A model generated the notes under the pieces. The model saw nothing but the letters and a program-made list of their open reading frames with translations. It searched no databases and was not told the DNA's origin. From an uncultured Mediterranea sp. (GTDB taxonomy: Bacteria > Bacteroidota > Bacteroidia > Bacteroidales > Bacteroidaceae): a DNA stretch of 64,000 nucleotides. Every line of letters starts with the position of its first letter. Within the stretch, counting starts at the first letter, position 1. Shown piece by piece: positions 35,940-44,490 of the stretch. The translations under genes and the position numbers were made by a program. The stretch lies in NCBI GenBank assembly GCA_945641355.1, contig CALZEQ010000010.1, forward strand, positions 1-64,000, written 5' to 3'.

Positions 35940-36623
35940 CTATACATAGTGCTCGTCACTTTTCCCGCTGTGTTTTAATACCTTAGCGTCAAGGAAGAAA
36001 ACAATTTCCTCGGCAATGTTTGTAATGTGGTCACCCGATCGTTCGAGTTTGCGGAAAACGCCGACAATGTTTAAGGCAGAAAGTGCGTTCTCTGGTTGTC
36101 TCTGGATGTATTCGGCCAGAATGTGGGTCGCTTCTGCATTGATTTCATCAAGCAGGCGGTCCTTGGCAAATACGGAAGTGGCCAGTTCGATACTTTCTTC
36201 TTGCAATGCCTGTCGGGTCTGTTGCAACATGGATAGTATCTGGTTGATTATCTCAGCCAATCGGAGTCGTTCAATCAAGTCGGCATCCAGCGCAGGTTCA
36301 TTATAATGGATGGTAAATCGTGAAATACCTTCGGCAAAATCGCCCAATCGCTCAAGGTTAGAGTTGATTTTGAGCATGGCCAATACAAAGCGCAGGTCAA
36401 TGCCAACCGGATTATATAGGCCGATGATATCTTCTACATCGCTGTCAATCTTTAGTTCGAATGCATTTACTCTACGTTCGTGTACTAATACTTGCTGTGC
36501 CAACTCGCGGTTCAGTGTCAGTACTGCTTCACCTGCACGATCCAATTGATTGTAGACCAGTGTCCACATCTCGTCTATCTCTTTTTTAAGTAAGACAAGT
36601 TCTGATTCGATAAACTTTACCAT
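35940..36623 (-). CDS. phoU: PhoU-family phosphate regulator
   Basis: A 227-residue all-helical protein with two repeats of the PhoU fold. It carries the paired metal-binding style motifs LERLGDFAEGI and LERSGDHITNIAE, typical of the E-x3-D-x2-x(N/E)IAE signature. PhoU dampens the Pst/PhoR phosphate-starvation response in characterised bacteria. No pst or phoR gene is next to it here. The start MVKFIESEL is chosen, with an A/G-rich stretch just upstream. An ATG at 36707 would add 28 residues unlike the family. Confidence 0.88.
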   Translation of the reverse strand: MVKFIESELVLLKKEIDEMWTLVYNQLDRAGEAVLTLNRELAQQVLVHERRVNAFELKIDSDVEDIIGLYNPVGIDLRFVLAMLKINSNLERLGDFAEGISRFTIHYNEPALDADLIERLRLAEIINQILSMLQQTRQALQEESIELATSVFAKDRLLDEINAEATHILAEYIQRQPENALSALNIVGVFRKLERSGDHITNIAEEIVFFLDAKVLKHSGKSDEHYV

Positions 36624-36957
36624 ACTTTTCTTTCTTTGGGTTAAATCCTCTGATTGTGTATTTATATACCTGAACAAATCTGTTGTTTCATTTGCAAAAT
36701 AAAGCATTCTCCGACAGAAAAGTGTGACAATAATTTGAAAAAAGTATTACGATGGTGTTACATAAAAACGGTTGGATGCCGATTTTAATGTGGGTTGATT
36801 ACTATTTCTCCTTAAAATTTGTTCGTGTGATGGAAGATATTAATGTGGTAAACATTATCTTTGCATCATAAATGAGGGCTTTTTCTTTTACCGCTGTAAG
36901 GTGTGTTAGGGGGCTGTATATAAGTTTTTAATATATAAATCAGAAAATTAGTAAGTT
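36624..36957. other. Divergent intergenic region between phoU and DUF4494 gene
   Basis: A 334-base AT-rich stretch without a gene. The only clear element is TATCTTTG at 36856-36863 for the plus-strand operon, which leaves a leader of about 90 bases. For phoU only a weak TATTTTG-type element (36694-36701, minus) is seen. Confidence 0.45.
36856..36863 (+). promoter_or_regulatory. Promoter -7 element of the DUF4494-yggS-DHOD operon
   Basis: TATCTTTG lies 95 bases upstream of the ATG at 36958. No TTTG box is seen at the proper distance. Confidence 0.5.
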
Positions 36958-37422
36958 ATGGCAATGCATACGTGGTTTGAATGTAAAATTCGTTATGAGA
37001 AAACCATGGAGAATGGGATGAATAAGAAAGTCAATGAACCTTATTTGGTGGATGCTCTCAGTTTTACTGAAGCTGAGGCGCGTATCATTGAGGAAATGGC
37101 ACCTTTCATAAGTGGTGAGTTTACGGTATCGGACATCAAACGTGCAAATTATAGTGAACTGTTTCCAAGTGAAGAGGAGGCAGCCGATCGCTGGTTTAAG
37201 TGCAAACTGATCTTTATCACATTGGACGAAAAGAGCGCAATGGAGAAGAAGACTTCTACGCAAGTGCTGGTGCAGGCCGCAGACTTGCGTGATGCAGTGA
37301 AAAAGTTAGATGAAGGAATGAAGGGTACCATGGCTGATTACCAAATCGGGGCGGTCAGTGAAACGGCAATTATGGATGTCTATCCGTTTCGGGCTGAGCC
37401 AGATGTGAAACCTGAAATATAG
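36958..37422 (+). CDS. DUF4494 domain protein
   Basis: A 154-residue cytoplasmic protein of Bacteroidota, recognised by the HTWFECKIRYEK start and by PYLVDALSFTEAEARI, WFKCKLIFITLDE and TMADYQIGAVSETAIMDV-type conserved blocks. The function is unknown. It is the first gene of an operon with the PLP-binding YggS homologue 27 bases downstream. ATG 36964 is a possible alternative start. Its partner suggests a housekeeping role, but nothing in the sequence identifies an activity. Confidence 0.85.
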   Translation: MAMHTWFECKIRYEKTMENGMNKKVNEPYLVDALSFTEAEARIIEEMAPFISGEFTVSDIKRANYSELFPSEEEAADRWFKCKLIFITLDEKSAMEKKTSTQVLVQAADLRDAVKKLDEGMKGTMADYQIGAVSETAIMDVYPFRAEPDVKPEI

Positions 37423-37449
37423 GGGGAGTCGGTAGAGAGGAACGTTGAA

Positions 37450-38115
37450 ATGATTACAGAGAATCTTCAGCAAATATGGAAGGAGTTACCGGATGACGTT
37501 CGACTGGTAGCTGTATCCAAGTATCATCCCCAAGAAGCTATTGAGGAAGCATATCGTGCGGGTCAGCGTATCTTTGGCGAAAGTAAAGTGCAAGACATGA
37601 CTGCCAAGTATGAGGCCTTGCCCAAGGATATTGAGTGGCACTTTATCGGTCATTTGCAGACGAATAAGATTAAATACATGATTCCCTATGTGTCCTTAAT
37701 TCATGGTATTGATTCCTATAAGCTGCTGGTGGAAGTGAATAAGCAGGCTGCAAAAGTGTCACGGCGGGTAGATTGCTTGTTGCAGATACATATAGCTAAG
37801 GAGGAAACGAAATTCGGCTTTGGTTTTGAGGAATGTAGCTGCATGTTGCAACAAGAAGAGTGGAAGCGGTTGGAGCATGTCCGTATATGTGGTTTGATGG
37901 GAATGGCAACCAATACGGACGATGTAGAACAAATCAAATCGGAATTTTGTTCCTTAGCTCAGTTCTTTGCTGAAGTAAAAGCAACCTGGTTTGCCAATGA
38001 AGCGTCTTTCAAGGAATTGTCCATGGGCATGTCGCATGATTATCATGAGGCAATTGATGCAGGCAGTACGTTGGTGCGTGTAGGGAGCAAAATATTCGGT
38101 GAACGGAATTATTAA
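37450..38115 (+). CDS. yggS: YggS-family pyridoxal phosphate homeostasis protein (PLPBP)
   Basis: A 221-residue alanine-racemase-like barrel that binds PLP and helps balance B6 vitamers and amino-keto acids. The PLP Lys lies in LVAVSKYHP near residue 23. Further family blocks are FGESKVQDM, EWHFIGHLQTNKIKYM, ETKFGFG, GLMGMAT and LSMGMSHDYHEAI, then STLVRVGSKIFGER at the end. There is no known catalytic activity in the family. It sits in the middle of the operon. Confidence 0.95.
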   Translation: MITENLQQIWKELPDDVRLVAVSKYHPQEAIEEAYRAGQRIFGESKVQDMTAKYEALPKDIEWHFIGHLQTNKIKYMIPYVSLIHGIDSYKLLVEVNKQAAKVSRRVDCLLQIHIAKEETKFGFGFEECSCMLQQEEWKRLEHVRICGLMGMATNTDDVEQIKSEFCSLAQFFAEVKATWFANEASFKELSMGMSHDYHEAIDAGSTLVRVGSKIFGERNY

Positions 38116-38132
38116 CTTTAATATCAAAGATT

Positions 38133-39113
38133 ATGGCAACATTAGAAACTACATTTGCCGGTTTGAAACTGAAAAATCCTATTATTGTCAGCAGTTCGGG
38201 TTTGACCGATAGTGCTGCCAAGGTCCAGAAACTGGCTCAGTCCGGAGCAGGTGCTGTTGTATTGAAATCACTGTTTGAAGAGCAAATCATGATGGAAGCC
38301 GACTGGATGGGGGATCCTTCTATGTATCCGGAAGGGAGTGACTATTTAGTAGGCTATGTGCGTCAGCACAAGTTGGGAGAATATCTGACCTTAATCAGGG
38401 AGAGTAAAAAAGTCTGTGATATTCCCGTGATTGCAAGTGTTAACTGTTATCAGGACGCTGATTGGATTGATTTTGCACGGCAGATAGAATCAGCAGGAGC
38501 AGACGCAATTGAAATCAATATATTGGCACTCCAGACCGATGTACAATATACATACGGAAGCTTTGAACAACGTCATATTGATATTTTGCGTCACGTCAAG
38601 AAGACTGTTCAGATACCGGTGATTATGAAGTTGGGTGATAACATGAGTAATCCTGTTGCTTTGGTAAATCAGTTGTATGCTAATGGAGCTGCTGCAGTGG
38701 TATTGTTCAACCGTTTTTATCAGCCCGACATTAATATAGAAAAGATGTCGCATGTGTCTGGTCCGGTATTCAGTAATGGGTCCGAACTGGGTAAGGTCCT
38801 TCGTTGGATTGGTATTACTTCGACTGCGGTCACTCAGTTGGATCTTGCAGCTTCTGGAGGTGTACGTTCTGCAGAAGATGTGGTGAAGGCTATTTTAGCT
38901 GGTGCTTCGGCAGTCGAGATGTGTAGCGCCGTCTATCAGCAAGGAGAGGGTATCATCAGTGAATGTCACGATTACCTTGTGCGGTGGATGGACAGCAAAG
39001 GCTTTGAGTGCGTGAAACAGTTTAAGGGAAAACTCAATGCAGGAGATCCCAAGGGAGTGAATATGTTTGAACGTACTCAGTTCCTGAGGTATTTTTCATC
39101 TCATCATGAATAA
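38133..39113 (+). CDS. Dihydroorotate dehydrogenase-like flavoprotein
   Basis: A 326-residue FMN-type TIM barrel related to class 1 PyrD. It has LKNPIIVSSSGLT at the start, VIASVNCYQDADW, GADAIEINILA (family substrate Asn region), PVIMKLGDNMSN and the phosphate-binding AASGGVRSAEDVVKAILAGASAVEMCSA-type end. It differs from true PyrD in several active-site loops, so the reaction is not certain. It is the last gene of the DUF4494-yggS operon, 17 bases after yggS. In other Bacteroides this gene is annotated as DHOD-like. Confidence 0.8.
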   Translation: MATLETTFAGLKLKNPIIVSSSGLTDSAAKVQKLAQSGAGAVVLKSLFEEQIMMEADWMGDPSMYPEGSDYLVGYVRQHKLGEYLTLIRESKKVCDIPVIASVNCYQDADWIDFARQIESAGADAIEINILALQTDVQYTYGSFEQRHIDILRHVKKTVQIPVIMKLGDNMSNPVALVNQLYANGAAAVVLFNRFYQPDINIEKMSHVSGPVFSNGSELGKVLRWIGITSTAVTQLDLAASGGVRSAEDVVKAILAGASAVEMCSAVYQQGEGIISECHDYLVRWMDSKGFECVKQFKGKLNAGDPKGVNMFERTQFLRYFSSHHE

Positions 39114-39173
39114 TTGATAGAAGGAATAAGGGAGATAGGATGCCACGTGTTTCGGAATCCTATTAGATAAAGA

Positions 39174-39221
39174 AAGTGTGCCAAAATTGGAAGATTGGTT
39201 TCTTGCCAGCTTGGCACACTT
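39174..39221. terminator. Terminator between convergent genes
   Basis: AAGTGTGCCAA pairs exactly with TTGGCACACTT across a 26-base loop, followed by CTTTATTT. It lies between the DHOD-like gene and the convergent membrane dehydratase gene. Confidence 0.7.
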
Positions 39222-39238
39222 CTTTATTTGTTAATGAA

Positions 39239-41143
39239 TCAATGTCTATCCAATACTTCAAAGCATGAGTTCTTGCTGATGAACTCAGGAACCAGTTCTT
39301 TCATTGCTGATACAATCTTCATCTGGTCATATGTATAGCTGACATCAATGATGTGTTGAATCTGTTCCTTGACCTCATCATAGTCATACTCGCGTACGTT
39401 TGCAATCATAATCTTCTCATGATAGGTCGGTTTTGTCAGCTCTTTGACGTTCAAAAGTTCTTCATAGAGTTTCTCGCCATGTCGTAACCCCGTAAATTCA
39501 ATTTTTACGTCCGATCTTCCGGATAAAGTAATCATACGTCGGGCCAAATCTACGATTTTTACGGGCATGCCCATATCGAAAATGTATATCTCTCCGCCTT
39601 TGCCCATACTTCCTGCTTCCAATACCAAGCGACAGGCTTCAGGTATCGTCATAAAATAGCGGATGATATCAGGATGTGTTACAGTTACCGGACCGCCTCG
39701 CTGAATCTGGTCTCGGAAACGGGGTATTACTGAACCATTTGAGCCGAGTACGTTGCCAAAACGGGTCGTAATGAATTGGGTGGATTTTACTCCCTCTTTT
39801 TGGAGTTTTTTGGCTAATGATTGTACATATATCTCACAAATGCGTTTAGAACATCCCATTACATTGGTAGGGTTGACGGCTTTGTCTGTGGAAATCATCA
39901 CAAATTTTTCTGCACCATATTTTACGGCAAGATCTGCTAAAATACGGGTTCCGCATACATTAACTTGGATTGACTCTGACACATTATCTTCCATCATCGG
40001 GACGTGCTTGTAAGCCGCTGCGTGAAAAATATATTGCGGCTGGAATTTCCTAAAAATTGCCTCCATTCTGCTTGCATTGGATATGTCGGCAATGAGGGTT
40101 TCTGCATCAATGTCTCGCCAGCGGTCCTGTAATTCCAGTCGTATGTCGTGCAAAGGAGTTTCAGCTTGATCGATTAATATTAACTTGTATGGATTGAATG
40201 ATGCAACTTGTCGCATGATTTCACTACCAATAGAACCTGCTGCTCCTGTAATCATCACCCGTCTTCCCTCTAATTGAGAAGCTACCTTACGAATATCAAT
40301 CTCGATAGGGGCGCGTTGCAACAGGTCTTCAATCTGTATTTTTTTCAGTTGGGTCGGATCTACTTGTCCGTTCCACTCATTCAATGTAGATGCAGTCAGT
40401 AGTTTTATATTGTGTTCCAACAGCCAATCTGCCATATTGCGTTTTTTAAGCTCTTCCATCTTGGCCGGTGAAATGATGACGGTATGTACATCCCTTTCTA
40501 TCAACTTGTCTAACAATGTGTCGTCATTGGCATATACCTTGACACCCATCATTACTTTGTCAATCAGTTCCGGTTCATCAGCAATAAAACCGCGTAGACG
40601 ATAATGGTTGCTTAAATTGACACGTAGTGCCTTTGCAATATTGACTCCTGCCTCTTTGGCTCCGTAGATAAATACATTGGAACTGTGCCGTACGTCAAAA
40701 TTGATGGTTTCGAAGAATGTCTTTACCAGTACACGTGTTCCGGCCATCAGTCCAAAACTGATGATATAGGACATGAATAGAACGCTGATAGGAACGAGAC
40801 GGTAATTGAGGATATTCCCGGAAAATAGGCACGCCGTGAGCAGTAGGGCATAAGCCATGGTCAGGGAGACGAAGATACGCAGGATGTCAACAAAAGATGA
40901 GAATCTTAATACGTTGGAGTAGGTGCGAAATAGTCTGAAAAACAGCAAATTTACAGAAACAGTCCAAAGAATGGCTTTGTTGACAATGGAAGGCTCTGCC
41001 ATGATATAACTAAACCTGTATCGCAATAGGCAAGCTAATATTGTAGAGAACGCTATGATGAAAATGTCAAGTAAAAGAATGGCCCAGAAGGGCAATACTT
41101 TTGCTGACAAATAACGTTGAAATAGTTTCTGTTCCATTCCCAT
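39239..41143 (-). CDS. Membrane nucleotide-sugar 4,6-dehydratase/epimerase (FlaA1/CapD/WbpM-like)
   Basis: A 634-residue polysaccharide biosynthesis protein. The first about 150 residues hold four membrane helices, then a CoA-binding-like Rossmann domain (FIYGAKEAGVNIAKAL), then an SDR domain with MITGAAGSIGSEIMRQ (NAD-binding), AAYKHVPMMEDN (WbpM-type replacement of the Tyr region) and STDKAVNPTNVMGCSKR. Relatives make UDP-4-keto-6-deoxy sugars for glycans. It stands alone, away from the glycan cluster at 19-27 kb, and could supply that pathway. The start is fixed by a promoter whose -7 element overlaps the longer frame. Confidence 0.88.
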   Translation of the reverse strand: MGMEQKLFQRYLSAKVLPFWAILLLDIFIIAFSTILACLLRYRFSYIMAEPSIVNKAILWTVSVNLLFFRLFRTYSNVLRFSSFVDILRIFVSLTMAYALLLTACLFSGNILNYRLVPISVLFMSYIISFGLMAGTRVLVKTFFETINFDVRHSSNVFIYGAKEAGVNIAKALRVNLSNHYRLRGFIADEPELIDKVMMGVKVYANDDTLLDKLIERDVHTVIISPAKMEELKKRNMADWLLEHNIKLLTASTLNEWNGQVDPTQLKKIQIEDLLQRAPIEIDIRKVASQLEGRRVMITGAAGSIGSEIMRQVASFNPYKLILIDQAETPLHDIRLELQDRWRDIDAETLIADISNASRMEAIFRKFQPQYIFHAAAYKHVPMMEDNVSESIQVNVCGTRILADLAVKYGAEKFVMISTDKAVNPTNVMGCSKRICEIYVQSLAKKLQKEGVKSTQFITTRFGNVLGSNGSVIPRFRDQIQRGGPVTVTHPDIIRYFMTIPEACRLVLEAGSMGKGGEIYIFDMGMPVKIVDLARRMITLSGRSDVKIEFTGLRHGEKLYEELLNVKELTKPTYHEKIMIANVREYDYDEVKEQIQHIIDVSYTYDQMKIVSAMKELVPEFISKNSCFEVLDRH

Positions 41144-41164
41144 TTTTTTTTGTTTTAGGTGGGA

Positions 41165-41196
41165 CAAAGATACAATATAATAATCAGAGGGACAAA
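41165..41196 (-). promoter_or_regulatory. Promoter of the FlaA1/CapD-like gene
   Basis: TTTG (41193-41196) and TATCTTTG (41165-41172) on the minus strand with a 20-base spacer. It is close to the chosen ATG at 41143, giving a very short leader. Confidence 0.7.
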
Positions 41197-41300
41197 GCTT
41201 GCCGTGAAAAAAAGTATGTATTCAGCATTTTTGTCCCTCTGACTAAAACAGCCCTCCCTATAGCCGGTTTTATGTCGGTTCATGTAATTTGTCAGCTGTG

Positions 41301-42626
41301 TCACATCAGATTGCTGGCTAATTCACTTAGACGGCTACGCTCGCCTTTGACCAGATTAATATGGGCAAAAAGATTTTGGTCGCGCATACGGTCTATCATG
41401 TAAACCAAACCGTTGGATTGACTGTCCAGATATGGTTGGTCAATCTGTTGGATATCACCGGTAAACACCATCTTTGTGCCTTCTCCGGCACGGGTGATAA
41501 TGGTCTTTATCTCGTGTGGAGTTAAATTCTGTGCTTCATCAATGATGCAGAATGTTTCGCTCAGGCTTCTGCCTCTTATGAAGGCCAGGGCCTCTATAAC
41601 CAGTTGGCCGCTTTTCTGCATTTCATCCAGCCGTTTCACCTCACTGGATGTTGCGGCAAACTGATGTTTGATAACATTCAGATTATCGAACAACGGCTGC
41701 ATATAGGGAGCAACTTTCTCGTTGGCATCACCTGGGAGAAAACCGATGTCTTTATTGGAGAGTGCCACAATGGGGCGTGCCAGTAAGATTTGTTTGTATG
41801 TATTTAATTGATTGAGTGCTGCAGCTAATGCCAGCAAAGTCTTTCCTGTTCCTGCTTTTCCGGTTAAGGCAATCAATTTGATTTCGGGGTCGTTAAGTAC
41901 TTCGAAAGCGAAACCTTGTTCGGCATTACGTGGTTCGATGCCGTAATTCTTCGATTTATGAACACGGCAAACGGCGTGCGTAAAAGGATTGTAACGCACC
42001 AATACACTGTTGCGGTCACTTTTAAGGACAAAACAGTCATTCGGGTGGAGCTGTTCTTTAAAGCAGAGTTCGGAGATGTCGATTCCCTCTTTCGAAGAGT
42101 AAATGCGGTCAATCAATGCAGGTTCGATGCCTTCAAAGGTTTCGTTTGATTTCTCAAATATGTCAATGTTGATGACTTTGTCGTTGATGTAATCTTCACA
42201 TAGCAACCCGATGGACCGCGCCTTCATCCGTAGGTTGACATCTTTGGTCACCAAAATCGTCTTAGTCTTGGGATGTTTGTCGGCCAGCCAATCTACCGTC
42301 GCAAGGATTTGATGGTCAGGAATCCGGGCAGGAAAAGATTCGCGTACACGGGCAGAGTCAACGGATCCTGCAATGACAAACAGGCGTCCCAGCCCCTTAC
42401 CCAAAGGAGCACCTTTTGTGAATAGATTATCATCTGTAATGGAGTCCAATTCTCGAACGAATTCTCGGGCATTGAAATTTATCTGTTCATTGCCTTTCTT
42501 GAATTTGTCCAGTTCTTCCAATACGACAATCGGCAGGTAGATGTCGTTTTCCTGAAAGTTCTTCAAGCAGTTGTAATCGTGCAGGATCACATTCGTGTCA
42601 ATTACAAAATTTTTCTTCGTTCCCAT
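41301..42626 (-). CDS. PIN-PhoH family ATPase/ribonuclease
   Basis: A 441-residue two-domain protein. The N-terminal PIN nuclease-like domain (about 1-140) has FVIDTNVILHDYN with the first acidic residue, then the conserved VVLEELDKFKKG and TKDVNLRMKA. The C-terminal PhoH helicase-like ATPase has Walker A LTGKAGTGKTLLA and Walker B CIIDEAQNLTPHE. Such PIN-PhoH proteins are thought to be ATP-driven RNases. The ATG at 42626 gives MGTKKNFVIDTN; an ATG at 42677 would add 17 residues. It is upstream of the dehydratase on the same strand, but that gene has its own promoter. Confidence 0.9.
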   Translation of the reverse strand: MGTKKNFVIDTNVILHDYNCLKNFQENDIYLPIVVLEELDKFKKGNEQINFNAREFVRELDSITDDNLFTKGAPLGKGLGRLFVIAGSVDSARVRESFPARIPDHQILATVDWLADKHPKTKTILVTKDVNLRMKARSIGLLCEDYINDKVINIDIFEKSNETFEGIEPALIDRIYSSKEGIDISELCFKEQLHPNDCFVLKSDRNSVLVRYNPFTHAVCRVHKSKNYGIEPRNAEQGFAFEVLNDPEIKLIALTGKAGTGKTLLALAAALNQLNTYKQILLARPIVALSNKDIGFLPGDANEKVAPYMQPLFDNLNVIKHQFAATSSEVKRLDEMQKSGQLVIEALAFIRGRSLSETFCIIDEAQNLTPHEIKTIITRAGEGTKMVFTGDIQQIDQPYLDSQSNGLVYMIDRMRDQNLFAHINLVKGERSRLSELASNLM

Positions 42627-42745
42627 ACCGTCAGATGTTTTAGTTAATAAATCACACTGTTGATATGCAAATCCCATCGTGTTCCTTATAGTCGTATCTT
42701 GGCAAATTTTACATGTAGTATGTAGAATCTACCATTAATATGCAC

Positions 42746-42753
42746 TATCTTTG
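42746..42753 (+). promoter_or_regulatory. Promoter -7 element of folC
   Basis: TATCTTTG, 96 bases upstream of the ATG at 42849. No good -33 TTTG is seen. Confidence 0.5.
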
Positions 42754-42848
42754 CATGATGAAAATTGCATACGTTCCTCAGAACTGCTTATAAATATAAA
42801 CAAATTTGGGGAGTAAAAGGATTATTTCGACGTTAAACATTGTAAAAG

Positions 42849-44102
42849 ATGGATTATCAGGACACATTAAAATACTTATATGACAGTGCACCGCTGTTTC
42901 AGCACATTGGAGGAAAGGCCTACAAGGAGGGTTTGGAGAATACGTTGTGCTTGGATGCACACTTTGGACACCCGCATCGCCGTTTCCACTGCATACATGT
43001 AGCCGGCACGAATGGAAAAGGTTCTTGCTCACATACCTTGGCTGCTGTTTTGCAGTCGTCAGGTTATCGGGTGGGATTATATACTTCTCCGCATCTGGTG
43101 GATTTTCGTGAGCGTATACGTGTGAATGGGATTCCTGTTTCCGAGGAATATGTAGTGCGTTTTGTAGAATCAGAGCGTGAGCTTTTCGAGCCTTTGCATC
43201 CCTCTTTTTTTGAACTGACCACAGCAATGGCATTTTGCTATTTTGCCGACCAGGCCGTTGATGTAGCCATTGTCGAAGTGGGATTGGGAGGTCGGCTGGA
43301 TTGTACCAACATTATCAGTCCGGACTTGTGTGTGATAACGAACATCAGTTTTGATCATACCCAATTCCTGGGTAGCACGTTGGCGCAAATTGCAGCAGAA
43401 AAGGCAGGCATCATTAAAGAAGGGGTTCCTGTCGTGATTGGCGAAACTACCCCGGAAACTCGTCCGGTTTTTGAAGAAAAGGCAAAATCTTGTCAGGCTC
43501 CGATTTATTTTGCAGAGGAGTGTCACGATAATCAATATTCAGATTTGGAGTTTGAACTGAAGGGTGATTATCAGCAGAAGAATAAGCGCACCTTACTGAC
43601 AGCTCTCCCTCTTTTGCAAGGAGCAGGTTTTCATCTGGATGAGAGTGCCGTCCGTCGGGGCTTTGCACATGTAGTAGAACTGACGGGGTTGATGGGGCGA
43701 TGGCAGAAGTTACAGGACAATCCTCTGTTAATATGTGATACCGGACACAATGTCGGAGGATTCACCTATATCAGCCAACAGCTTGAAAGCATCCGTTGCC
43801 GGCAGTTGCACATCGTGATAGGAATGGTCAATGATAAAGACATACGAGGCGTTTTGTCGCTGCTACCTCAGCGTGCACGCTATTATTTCACCAAAGCCAG
43901 TGTCAAACGTGCTTTGTCAGAGGAAGAGATACAGCGTCAAGCTGCAGGCTTTGGCCTGCAAGGGAGTTGCTTCCCGGATGTGGTGTCAGCAGTGCATGCG
44001 GCCCAAGAAGAAAGCCTCCCCGAAGATTGTATCTTCGTCGGAGGCAGTAATTTTATTGTCGCCGATTTGTTAGCGAACCGCAATGCACTCAATCTCCACT
44101 AA
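42849..44102 (+). CDS. folC: Bifunctional folylpolyglutamate/dihydrofolate synthase
   Basis: A 417-residue Mur-ligase-like enzyme that joins glutamate to dihydropteroate and to folates. The P-loop HVAGTNGKGSCSH is near residue 55. SPHLVDFRERIRVNG, the Mg site region ELTTAMAF, EVGLGGRLDCTN and the dihydrofolate-synthase stretch SFDHTQFLGSTLAQIAAEKAGI (shown here as a family landmark) are all present. CDTGHNVGG is the C-terminal domain landmark. Its end overlaps the convergent ridA gene by 33 bases. Confidence 0.95.
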   Translation: MDYQDTLKYLYDSAPLFQHIGGKAYKEGLENTLCLDAHFGHPHRRFHCIHVAGTNGKGSCSHTLAAVLQSSGYRVGLYTSPHLVDFRERIRVNGIPVSEEYVVRFVESERELFEPLHPSFFELTTAMAFCYFADQAVDVAIVEVGLGGRLDCTNIISPDLCVITNISFDHTQFLGSTLAQIAAEKAGIIKEGVPVVIGETTPETRPVFEEKAKSCQAPIYFAEECHDNQYSDLEFELKGDYQQKNKRTLLTALPLLQGAGFHLDESAVRRGFAHVVELTGLMGRWQKLQDNPLLICDTGHNVGGFTYISQQLESIRCRQLHIVIGMVNDKDIRGVLSLLPQRARYYFTKASVKRALSEEEIQRQAAGFGLQGSCFPDVVSAVHAAQEESLPEDCIFVGGSNFIVADLLANRNALNLH

Positions 44103-44444
44103 GGCGTCTTTGGGCAGGGCTTTGACGGCTACTGCAGAACGGGCAGGAAAAGCTCCGTCAAAATAGGTGGCATACACTTTGTTCATGTCGGCAAACAGTG
44201 ACATGTCGGCCAAAAACACCGTAGTCTTAACAATGTGTGCCATGCTCAATCCTGCTTCTTCAAGGATGGCTTTGATGTTTTCCAATGATTGGCGGGCTTG
44301 TGCTTCTGCTCCTTCTGCCATTATACCGGTTTCCGCATTGATGGGCAGCTGGCCAGATACAAATACAATGCCGTTGGCTTCTACTGCTTGGCTATAGGGG
44401 CCGATTGCTCCTGGAGCCTTAGAACTGCAAATGACTGTTTTCAT
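44070..44444 (-). CDS. ridA: RidA family reactive-intermediate deaminase
   Basis: A 124-residue trimeric enzyme that hydrolyses reactive imines/enamines from PLP enzymes. Hallmarks are KAPGAIGPYSQAV, FVSGQLPI, the TVFLADM segment and FPARSAVAVKALP with the catalytic Arg, followed by EIECIAVR. It is the last gene of the minus-strand operon headed by dnaN, 46 bases after the protease-TPR gene. Confidence 0.95.
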   Translation of the reverse strand: MKTVICSSKAPGAIGPYSQAVEANGIVFVSGQLPINAETGIMAEGAEAQARQSLENIKAILEEAGLSMAHIVKTTVFLADMSLFADMNKVYATYFDGAFPARSAVAVKALPKDALVEIECIAVR

Positions 44445-44490
44445 TGTTCTTTTATGTTTTAGTGAGTAATGATATATTTTCTAAAGTCGT

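Noticed and set aside
36711..36730. Pho-box-like pair of TGTC motifs upstream of phoU
   Set aside because: The repeat spacing is 13 bases rather than 11 and the match is poor.
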